From the NCBI GenBank assembly GCA_050247075.1, contig JBFWUW010000007.1:1-64000 (forward strand): 64,000 nt of DNA. Reading direction: 5' to 3'. The first letter of the stretch is position 1; every line of letters begins with the position of its first letter. The stretch comes from JBFWUW01 sp050247075 (lineage in GTDB: Bacteria > Planctomycetota > Planctomycetia > Pirellulales > JBFWUW01). The translations under genes were made by a program, and so were the position numbers. Under the pieces are notes generated by a model. It had not been told where the DNA came from. It saw nothing but the letters and a program-made list of their open reading frames with translations, and ran no database searches. This document shows positions 43,803-50,284 of this stretch, piece after piece.

Positions 43803-44015
43803 ATGATTAAGCTGAATCGTTTGAGCGGCGAGGCGTTCGTGCTCAATGCCGAATTGATCAGCTACATCGAGTCGCGTCCCGACACCTACGTAACCTTGAC
43901 CACCGGCGAACGGTTGATCGTGACGCAATCGGTGGACGAAGTCGCGCGGCTAGCCCTTGAATACCAGCGTTCCAAGCACCTCATTCCGCCACCCGGCGGC
44001 GGACCAGCATCATGA
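43803..44015 (+). CDS. flbD: FlbD-family small flagellar protein
   Basis: A 70-aa protein with the family pattern IKLNRLSGEAFVLNAELISYIESRPDTYVTLTTGERLIV. These small proteins (distinct from the Caulobacter NtrC-type FlbD) are found next to motA/motB in many flagellar loci; exact role unknown. Its stop overlaps the next gene's start (ATGA at 44012-44015). Confidence 0.9.
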   Translation: MIKLNRLSGEAFVLNAELISYIESRPDTYVTLTTGERLIVTQSVDEVARLALEYQRSKHLIPPPGGGPAS

Positions 44016-44608
44016 AACAGGCCACTCGGCTTTACGACAATCGCGAATCAGTCCTGATGGAAATTATCCAGGCAGCCGGGTGCGCAAAGTCCGATGGTCC
44101 CGAACAGGCCGCCAGGAACGCTACTCCGCAGGGGAATCCGCTGTTGACGGCCGGGCTATTCATGGCCGCCGACGGGTTGCCACCTCAGCAAATCAACGCT
44201 TCGCTCGCCAGGCTTTGCCAGTTGTCGGACGAAGAATGTTCGGCCTCGCGCCGCCGCGTAATGGCCGTCTGTGGCGGTGTTGCCGTGTTGGCTGGATCGG
44301 CCTGGGCCGTTGGCCAACTCAGCGGCGCTTCGGTCGGTAGCTGGCTGTGGCCGCTATTGGGGATGCTAACCGCGTTGGGCATGTTGAGCATGGGCCTGAT
44401 GCCGTTGGTGGACCGGATGCGATCGCGGCCGCCTGGCAGCGAACACGCGGAGGAAGCCATCACGGAGCAGATGATCGCGCAAGGCATCGCCCTGATTCAG
44501 CAAGGAGCCACGTCCACCGACATCGAGCGGGAACTGCGCGAAGCGGGCCACATGGCCGTTCAGTCGGTGGACGAAATACAACCGTTGGCGTTGGTGGAAA
44601 GCCACTAA
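44012..44608 (+). CDS. Degenerate, two-helix MotA-like protein
   Basis: A 198-aa inner-membrane protein lying where motA normally sits (after flbD, before fliL). Its pieces line up with MotA: LLTAGLFMAADGLPPQQI matches the cytoplasmic GLQLVADGxDPExI; two helices (MAVCGGVAVLAGSAWAVG and WPLLGMLTALGMLSMGLMPL) match the third and fourth MotA helices; VDRMRSR and EQMIAQGIALIQQGATSTDIERELRE match the MotA tail (KLKxRS ... ELIIEGVLAIQxGENPRxIEEKL). The first two helices are absent, and the third-helix proline (in GYAP) is lost, while the fourth-helix proline (LMPL) is kept. No motB follows. The alignment is by eye, so the homology is likely but unproven. Unlikely to work as a stator alone. Confidence 0.6.
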   Translation: MKQATRLYDNRESVLMEIIQAAGCAKSDGPEQAARNATPQGNPLLTAGLFMAADGLPPQQINASLARLCQLSDEECSASRRRVMAVCGGVAVLAGSAWAVGQLSGASVGSWLWPLLGMLTALGMLSMGLMPLVDRMRSRPPGSEHAEEAITEQMIAQGIALIQQGATSTDIERELREAGHMAVQSVDEIQPLALVESH

Positions 44609-44653
44609 CAGCCTTGCATTCATTGAACCCGCATCAAGACCCACGGTGAAACC

Positions 44654-45301
44654 ATGGCAGCTCCAGCACCACCCCCTTCGGCCGCCTCGACGGGCCAGGC
44701 TTCAGGCGGAGCCAAGTCGAACAAGATGATGAAGATCATCGCGCTGGCGTTCATCGTAGCCGTGATCGGCGGCGAGTGCCTGGCCGCGGTGTTGTTTCTG
44801 GCGTCGGCCGGGGAGACTTCTACCGACAAGCCCACGCCTCCTGCGCCGACACCGGCTGAGGCCGTTGATGCAGCCGCTGATAGCAACGACAGTCCTGCCA
44901 GTGAAGAACCCGCCGAGGATGCCGCGTCCCTGGCGGACGAACCGGCCACGCGGGCATTGCCAGCGGGGCCAGCATCGGCCGGCGATTTCGAGGTCGATCT
45001 GGGTCAATTCAGCCTGACGGTCTACCAGCCGACATCCGGCACGACCTTGCTGGTCGATTTCCACCTGTACGGGACAATTCGCTCCAAGGAAGAAGCCGTT
45101 TTCACGGAACGCCTGGAGAAGCACAAGCACCGCATTCGCGACGCCGTGATCGTCACGGTCCGCAGCGCGGAGACCGCCGATTTCGCCGATCCAGGGTTGG
45201 GCTTGATTAAACGGCAGGTTTTAGAGAAAAGTAACACTTTGCTGGGTAAGCGATTGCTGCGTTCCATCATGTTCAGTGACTTCACCTTCATCGAACAGTA
45301 G
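44654..45301 (+). CDS. fliL: Flagellar basal body-associated protein FliL
   Basis: A 215-aa inner-membrane protein that supports stator assembly at the motor. N-terminal helix KIIALAFIVAVIGGECLAAVLF (about 25-46), a long Pro/Ala/Glu linker, then the periplasmic FliL domain (FEVDLGQFSLTVYQPTSGTTLLVDFHLYGTI ... FTERLEKHKHRIRDAVIVTVRS ... LIKRQVLEKSNTLLGKRLLRSIMFSDFTFIEQ). It is complete, which is striking next to a degenerate MotA and no MotB. Confidence 0.9.
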   Translation: MAAPAPPPSAASTGQASGGAKSNKMMKIIALAFIVAVIGGECLAAVLFLASAGETSTDKPTPPAPTPAEAVDAAADSNDSPASEEPAEDAASLADEPATRALPAGPASAGDFEVDLGQFSLTVYQPTSGTTLLVDFHLYGTIRSKEEAVFTERLEKHKHRIRDAVIVTVRSAETADFADPGLGLIKRQVLEKSNTLLGKRLLRSIMFSDFTFIEQ

Positions 45302-45324
45302 CCGCGGCCGCCTTCCAGTTTCGC

Positions 45325-45343
45325 GCCAGGCAAGAAGCCTGGC
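45325..45343 (+). repeat. Perfect hairpin between fliL and fliN
   Basis: GCCAGGC-AAGAA-GCCTGGC, 24 bases after the fliL stop and 41 before fliN. No T-run follows. Could be an RNA-processing or stability element. Confidence 0.5.
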
Positions 45344-45383
45344 CCCACCATGTGTTCAACGGGGCAAGCAGGAATGGATTCCC

Positions 45384-45980
45384 ATGGCAGACGATCCGGC
45401 TAAACTTGGACAAGAAGAGATCGACAATTTGTTGGCCCAGGCGCAGTCCAACGCGCTCCCCCCGGAAGGTGCCGAAACGTCCGGGTCGCTCGGCCGGAGC
45501 GAGATCGACTCGCTGTTGAAAACGCCCCCCGGAACGGCAACCGCCGCCGGCCGCGCGGCGGCTTCAGCTCCACCGGCGGACATTGCCCAGGGCGATATCG
45601 ACTTTTTGCTCAACCAGGCGCAGGCGGCCCTCGATTCGGTCGATACGCCGCAGTCGCCCCTGGCCCATGCGCCTTCGGCTCCGTTCCAGCTTGAGGAATT
45701 TGGCGGCTCGCCCGCCTCCACCGAACACGCCACGCTGGAGTTGCTGCGCGATGTGGAGCTCGATCTCAAGATCGAACTGGGCCGCACCTACATGCAACTA
45801 GAAGACGTACTGCGTCTCCGCAAGGGTTCGGTCGTGCCGCTCGACAAACTGGCGGGCGATCCCGTCGATATCTTCGTCAACGGTCGGCTGATTGCCCGTG
45901 GTGAGGTGCTGGTAATGAACGACAACTTTTGCATCCGAGTAGCGGAGTTGGTTGCCGTGGAATCAGCCCGGGCCGGTTAG
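45384..45980 (+). CDS. fliN: Flagellar motor switch protein FliN with three FliM-type N-terminal motifs
   Basis: A 198-aa rotor protein. The C-terminal about 85 residues are the SpoA/FliN domain (VELDLKIELGRTYMQLEDVLRLRKGSVVPLDKLAGDPVDIFVNGRLIARGEVLVMNDNFCIRV). The N-terminus is unusual: it has three spaced copies of the motif that in FliM and FliY binds phospho-CheY, LGQEEIDNLL (residue 8 on), LGRSEIDSLL and IAQGDIDFLL. No fliM gene exists between fliL and fliN, its normal place. So this FliN may have taken over the CheY-binding role, or FliM lies elsewhere. ATG at 45384. Confidence 0.93.
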   Translation: MADDPAKLGQEEIDNLLAQAQSNALPPEGAETSGSLGRSEIDSLLKTPPGTATAAGRAAASAPPADIAQGDIDFLLNQAQAALDSVDTPQSPLAHAPSAPFQLEEFGGSPASTEHATLELLRDVELDLKIELGRTYMQLEDVLRLRKGSVVPLDKLAGDPVDIFVNGRLIARGEVLVMNDNFCIRVAELVAVESARAG

Positions 45981-46049
45981 GTCGCGGTGAAAATAATCGC
46001 GGCACTGGATGACACGTTTCAAAGGGTCCGGTCCTGGAAATGGAACGCG

Positions 46050-46080
46050 GATTGTCGCCGTCGGGAGTCGGCTCCTCCAG
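46050..46080 (-). repeat. TGTAGGAG-type palindromic repeat, GCCGTCTCC variant, diverged
   Basis: Reads ATTGTCGCCGTCGGGAGTCG then GCTCCTCCAG; the reverse complement matches the copy at 6932-6956 with a few changes. It lies in the 200-base fliN-fliO gap, which otherwise holds no gene. Confidence 0.65.
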
Positions 46081-46180
46081 AAGCCTTCAACGAACCGAAT
46101 ACCGAGACTCAACAATCACCCGCATCTATTATCGGTCCCGAGGGTCGGGTCGCCGCAACAAATCTTGAAATGGATTTCAC

Positions 46181-46945
46181 ATGTTCGGCGCGACTTATAT
46201 CTGGCGACTAATTCTGGTTGCGGCCTGTTGGGCCGCGGCCATCGCCAGCGCGCAGGTGGCGGCTCAAGAGCGGAGCGCGCCGGTCCGTCCACGGATCGGA
46301 CGGAGCAGCGACGAATCCAACGTGCGGCCGGCCAACTTTGAAGCGCGGGTGCCAGTGGCTGATGAGGCCCGTGGGGACGATCCGTCCAAGGCACTGCCGC
46401 AAACGTCCCATTCATCAACCGGCGTCACGCTGTCACCACGGCGTACTGAACCGGCCCTACCATTGGCCCGGCCAGGAAGTAAGTCGGCGAACCGCGCTCC
46501 GGGGGGCATCTCGGCCTTCGCGACCACGCTAGCCAGCCTGATGCTGGTGCTGGCCCTGTTCATGGGGGCGGCTTGGGTGTTGCGGCGGGGCCTGCCCAAA
46601 GGGGCTAGCGCCCTGCCCTCGGAAGTTGTGGAGGTCTTGGGCCGCTCCCCCTTGCCAGGCAAACAGCAGATGCACTTGATCCGCTGCGGAAACAAACTGC
46701 TGCTGGTTTGGTCGACCGTGCATGGCGTGCAAACACTGACGGAGATTACCGATCCCGTGGAGGTCGATCGCCTTTCGAGTGCCTGCCGCGAGGCCCAGCC
46801 CGGGAGCGCTTCGTCGGCCTTTCGCCAGGTATTTCAGCAATTGTCCAAGGAACCCGTCCAAGGCTTTCTGGAGCCGGGTGTCACCCGGCCCGTGGCGGCT
46901 GGCCGGGGCATGTCGGCTTCTCATAGGGAGGACGACCATGCCTGA
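46181..46945 (+). CDS. fliO: Flagellar biosynthesis protein FliO
   Basis: A 254-aa assembly factor for the export gate. N-terminal signal-like helix (IWRLILVAACWAAAIASAQVAA), a Pro/Ser-rich linker, a membrane helix (FATTLASLMLVLALFMGAAWVLR), then the FliO cytoplasmic domain (EVVEVLGRSPLPGKQQMHLIRCGNKLLLVWSTVHGVQTLTEI). Its end overlaps the fliP start by eight bases. Fast evolving but placed where expected. Confidence 0.88.
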   Translation: MFGATYIWRLILVAACWAAAIASAQVAAQERSAPVRPRIGRSSDESNVRPANFEARVPVADEARGDDPSKALPQTSHSSTGVTLSPRRTEPALPLARPGSKSANRAPGGISAFATTLASLMLVLALFMGAAWVLRRGLPKGASALPSEVVEVLGRSPLPGKQQMHLIRCGNKLLLVWSTVHGVQTLTEITDPVEVDRLSSACREAQPGSASSAFRQVFQQLSKEPVQGFLEPGVTRPVAAGRGMSASHREDDHA

Positions 46946-47810
46946 GCCTGTTCAACCTTCCATGATCGCCATGCCGCTCCAGCCAATCCGGCGTTGCCAT
47001 CGTCTCCCGCCAGGACAGCGAATTGCCGCCACATTGCTGGCGGCCTGCATCTGCCTGACGGCTGGTACAGCCTTCGGCCAGGTTGGCCCCAATCAACCCG
47101 TCAATCTGGAACTGCCAGCCGGACTGTCTGGCGGACCCGACCAATGGACCAGCCCCGAAGGGCTCAGTTCCGCCCTACAAGTGATGCTGCTGTTGACGGT
47201 GCTCAGCATGGCCCCGGCCGTGCTGTTGATGACGACTTGCTTCGTGCGGATCATCGTCGTGCTGGGCCTGCTGCGGCAAGCGCTCGGTACGCAGCAGTTG
47301 CCGCCGTCGCAAGTCATCACGTCGATCACGCTGTTCTTAACCCTGTTGATCATGACGCCCGTTTGGACGCAGGTCTATCAAGACTCGATCGTCCCTTACA
47401 CCCGGCACGAGATTGGCATGGAAGACGCCTGGGAGCGGGGCGTCGCGCCAATCCGCCGCTTCATGAGCATGCAGATCGAACGCACCGGCAACAGCGACGA
47501 TGTGTGGATGTTCATGGAACATATCCCCGATGCGCCGGAGCCGGAGAGCTACGACGAGGTGCCGCTGCAAGCGCTGCTGCCTGCCTATATGTTGAGCGAA
47601 CTCAAGACCGCCTTCTTGATCGGCTTTCAGATTTATCTGCCGTTCTTGATTCTGGACATGGTTGTCTCCAGCGTGCTGATCTCGATGGGCATGGTGGTTA
47701 TGCCGCCGGTGCTGGTCTCGCTCCCCTTCAAGCTGCTGCTGTTCGTGCTGGTGGATGGCTGGAACCTGGTGGTAGGCATGCTGATCGACAGCTTCGAGCC
47801 GTTTACATAG
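46938..47810 (+). CDS. fliP: Flagellar export gate protein FliP
   Basis: A 290-aa integral protein of the type III export gate. A cleaved-type N-terminal signal (IAATLLAACICLTAGTAFG), then conserved helices: TVLSMAPAVLLMTTCFVRIIVVLGLLRQALGTQQLPPSQVI, PAYMLSELKTAFLIGFQIYLPFLILDMVVSSVLISMGM and PFKLLLFVLVDGWNLVV. Start at 46938 overlaps fliO, with GGGAGGAC just upstream; the longer upstream frame is rejected. Confidence 0.95.
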   Translation: MPEPVQPSMIAMPLQPIRRCHRLPPGQRIAATLLAACICLTAGTAFGQVGPNQPVNLELPAGLSGGPDQWTSPEGLSSALQVMLLLTVLSMAPAVLLMTTCFVRIIVVLGLLRQALGTQQLPPSQVITSITLFLTLLIMTPVWTQVYQDSIVPYTRHEIGMEDAWERGVAPIRRFMSMQIERTGNSDDVWMFMEHIPDAPEPESYDEVPLQALLPAYMLSELKTAFLIGFQIYLPFLILDMVVSSVLISMGMVVMPPVLVSLPFKLLLFVLVDGWNLVVGMLIDSFEPFT

Positions 47811-47842
47811 CAACAGGCCCGAAATAGCTTCCGCGCTTTCCT

Positions 47843-47875
47843 CCCTCTCCCTCAGGGGGAGGCCCGGGGTGAGGG
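47843..47875 (+). repeat. CCCTCTCCC/GGTGAGGG palindromic repeat
   Basis: CCCTCTCCCTCAGGGGGAGG followed by CCCGGGGTGAGGG, in the 225-base fliP-fliQ gap. Member of the family also found at 14989, 34173, 47921 and 61342. Confidence 0.75.
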
Positions 47876-47920
47876 TTGCCGCGAAATGGAGGATCGTTCG
47901 CGACGTCCCCTCTCCCCCAA

Positions 47921-47946
47921 CCCTCTCCCGGAGTACCGGGAGAGGG
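47921..47946 (+). repeat. Perfect hairpin CCCTCTCCCGG-AGTA-CCGGGAGAGGG
   Basis: Eleven-base perfect arms around a four-base loop; second member of the GGGAGAGGG family in this gap, placed in the opposite sense to the copy at 47843. Together they form a pair as in bacterial interspersed mosaic elements. Confidence 0.85.
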
Positions 47947-48035
47947 GGGCGGAAATTGAAGTTACTTCGCACGGAATACTTACATAGCGACGGGCCACCG
48001 GTCGCAACCATCACACTTCACGGAGGATCGTTTGT

Positions 48036-48302
48036 ATGGAACCGCAAGACGCTGTCGATCTTACGCGGCAGGCGATGATGGTGGCGCTGCTGATCTGCTC
48101 GCCCGTGCTGGCGGTGGGGATGCTTGTCGGCCTGCTGATTGGCTTGTTGCAAGCGGTCACGCAGGTGCAAGAGCAGACTGTGGCCTTCGTCCCCAAGATC
48201 GTGGCCATGATCCTGGCCCTGTCGTTCACGCTTCCCTGGCTGATCAGCCAGATGGTCGATTTCACGCGAGAACTATTCGAGGGGATACCCGGCTCGCTCT
48301 GA
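48036..48302 (+). CDS. fliQ: Flagellar export gate protein FliQ
   Basis: An 88-aa, two-helix export gate subunit. Family pattern: AMMVALLICSPVLAVGMLVGLLIGLLQAVTQVQEQTVAFVPKIVAM and LPWLISQMVDFTRELF. CGGAGG precedes the ATG by nine bases. fliR follows after 61 bases. Confidence 0.95.
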   Translation: MEPQDAVDLTRQAMMVALLICSPVLAVGMLVGLLIGLLQAVTQVQEQTVAFVPKIVAMILALSFTLPWLISQMVDFTRELFEGIPGSL

Positions 48303-48363
48303 TCGGCCCCCGCAATGCTGTTTGGCCCGCGTTCCGACTGACGCGCTCGCGATATCCAATTCC

Positions 48364-49182
48364 ATGACCTGGCTCACTGCTTTTTCCGCCAACCAGTTTG
48401 TCTTGTTCACGCTGGTTCTTACCCGGGTGAGCGGAGTGGTCATCGGTACGCCCATTTACGGTTCGATCGAAGTTCCGGCTCGGGTGCGGGCCTTCTTGGC
48501 CGTGGCCTTGGCCGTGCTGATGATGCCCACGCAGTGGCATACGATAGTCGAACAGCCTGCCAACGTGGTCGATTTTGCCCTGCTGGTCGCTGCGGAGTTA
48601 TTGATCGGCCTGACGCTGGGGACCGGCACGCTGATCCTCTTTTCCGGCGTGCAGTTGGCCGGGCATATCATCAGCCAGATCGGTGGCATGTCGCTGGGGG
48701 AAGCGCTCGACCCCAACACCGACAACAGCGTGCCCATCCTGAGCGAACTGCTGCGGATGTTTGCCTTGGCCATCTTCGTGGCGATCGGCGGACACCGGCT
48801 AGTGCTGGCGGGCCTGTTGGGAACCTTTGAAGCCATTCCCGCTGGACAGGCCCAATTGGCGACGTCGCTGGGCCAGTTGCTTTCCGTACTCCTCACGGAG
48901 AGCCTGTCGTTGGGCGTGCGGATGGCGGCACCCGCCATGACGGCCTTGCTGTTGGCCACGTTGGTATTGGGTCTGGTCAGCCGCACCGTGCCGCAGTTGA
49001 ATGTCTTTTCGTTGGGCTTTGCCTTGAACGCCGTCACCCTGTTTGTGGCCGTGGCTTTGTCGTTGGGGGGCATTGCCTGGCTGTTCGAGGACCAGGTTCC
49101 GTCATTGCTCAACGACTTGCTCGACGCCATTTTGGAATCGCAGTCGGCCGTGAGCGCAGCGGGGTGGCCGGCGCATGGCTGA
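48364..49182 (+). CDS. fliR: Flagellar export gate protein FliR
   Basis: A 272-aa integral export-gate subunit, mostly hydrophobic with six or so helices. Typical segments: FTLVLTRVSGVVIGTPIYGS, GTLILFSGVQLAGHIISQIGGMSLGEALDP and LRMFALAIFVAIGGHR. Start ATG at 48364 (MTWLTAF) is preferred over an in-frame TTG at 48322. Its end overlaps flhB by eight bases, so the two are coupled. Confidence 0.94.
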   Translation: MTWLTAFSANQFVLFTLVLTRVSGVVIGTPIYGSIEVPARVRAFLAVALAVLMMPTQWHTIVEQPANVVDFALLVAAELLIGLTLGTGTLILFSGVQLAGHIISQIGGMSLGEALDPNTDNSVPILSELLRMFALAIFVAIGGHRLVLAGLLGTFEAIPAGQAQLATSLGQLLSVLLTESLSLGVRMAAPAMTALLLATLVLGLVSRTVPQLNVFSLGFALNAVTLFVAVALSLGGIAWLFEDQVPSLLNDLLDAILESQSAVSAAGWPAHG

Positions 49183-50242
49183 ATCGGACGATGACAAATC
49201 TTTTGACGCCACGCCTTACCGTCGCGAGAAAGCCCGCGAGGAAGGCCAGATTGCCCGCAGCCAAGATCTGACCCAGGCAGCCGTGTTGCTGGCCGGGGCT
49301 GGCGGACTGCTGATGCTGGGGGGGGCGGCTATCACGTTTTTCTCGCAATTGGCGCAGAGGAATTTGGGGGGCGAAGCCTGGCTGGAATTGGATGTCGAGT
49401 TCTTGCAGGCCCAAATCAGCGGCCTGCTGTCGGGGTTAGCCGGCACCGTCTTGCCCTACCTGCTGACGGTGATGGCGGTAGGGGCGGGCAGCCATTTGGT
49501 GCAGTCGGGAATTTTATTTTTGCCCGACAAGCTAGCGCCCGACCTGACCCGCATCGACCCGTTGAAGGGGCTGGCCCGCATTTTCTCCATGCAAGGCATG
49601 GCCAAACTGGCCTTTGGCATCTTCAAGATGGCGTTGATTGCCGCCGTGGCCTACGCGGCGCTGCACGGCGAACTCGATACCATGGCAGGCCTGGCCGAAC
49701 TGGAACTTTCCCAATCGGCCCGCTATCTGACGGAGGTCCTGCTGTGGACCACGGTCAAGATTGCCGTGGCGTTGCTGATCCTGGCGCTGATGGACTACGG
49801 CTTTCAGTGGTGGAAACGCGAGCAAGACTTGCGGATGAGCTTCAAGGAAGTTCGCGACGAAGTCAAACAGATGGTCGGCGACCCGCAAGTGCTGCAGCGC
49901 CGCCGCGCCATCATGCGGCAAATGGCCATGGGCAGCCTGTCCAAAGCCGTCCCCAAGGCCGACGTGGTGATCTCCAACCCCACCGAACTGGCCATCGCCA
50001 TTCAGTACAAACCAGAAACAATGCAAGTGCCGGTCGTCGTCGCCAAGGGGGCGGGCGTGCTGGCCCAGCGCATCCGCCGCCTGGCTCTAGAGCAAGGCAT
50101 TCCGATCGTCGAACGCAAGCCGCTGGCCCAAACCCTCTACAAGGAAGTCGATGTCAACAAACCGATCCCCGTCAAACTCTACGCCGCCGTAGCCGAAGTG
50201 CTAGGGTACGTGTACAGGCTGAAGGGAAAGGGGAAAGGATGA
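49175..50242 (+). CDS. flhB: Flagellar export switch protein FlhB
   Basis: A 355-aa protein: four-helix membrane part (opening PYRREKAREEGQIARSQDL, the family hallmark) and a cytoplasmic domain that cleaves itself to change export specificity from hook to filament. The cleavage site reads NPTE (N268-P269) where most have NPTH; the asparagine-proline bond that is cut is intact. Downstream YKPETMQVPVVVAKGAGVLAQRIRRLA is conserved. Last gene of the + strand flagellar run; flhA is not in the window. Confidence 0.95.
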   Translation: MAESDDDKSFDATPYRREKAREEGQIARSQDLTQAAVLLAGAGGLLMLGGAAITFFSQLAQRNLGGEAWLELDVEFLQAQISGLLSGLAGTVLPYLLTVMAVGAGSHLVQSGILFLPDKLAPDLTRIDPLKGLARIFSMQGMAKLAFGIFKMALIAAVAYAALHGELDTMAGLAELELSQSARYLTEVLLWTTVKIAVALLILALMDYGFQWWKREQDLRMSFKEVRDEVKQMVGDPQVLQRRRAIMRQMAMGSLSKAVPKADVVISNPTELAIAIQYKPETMQVPVVVAKGAGVLAQRIRRLALEQGIPIVERKPLAQTLYKEVDVNKPIPVKLYAAVAEVLGYVYRLKGKGKG

Positions 50243-50254
50243 AGGTATGTGGTT

Positions 50255-50280
50255 TGACTGAAAACTGAAAGCTAAAACCC
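50255..50280. repeat. TCAG-type simple repeat
   Basis: TTTGACTGAAAACTGAAAGC in the 42-base gap between convergent flhB and the peptidase gene; reverse complement of the TCAGTTTTCAGT units at 2126, 18967 and 19227. Confidence 0.5.
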
Positions 50281-50284
50281 AACC

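Noticed and set aside
45987..46211. 74-codon frame between fliN and fliO
   Set aside because: GTG start, no ribosome site, spans a palindromic repeat and overlaps fliO; not supported as a gene.
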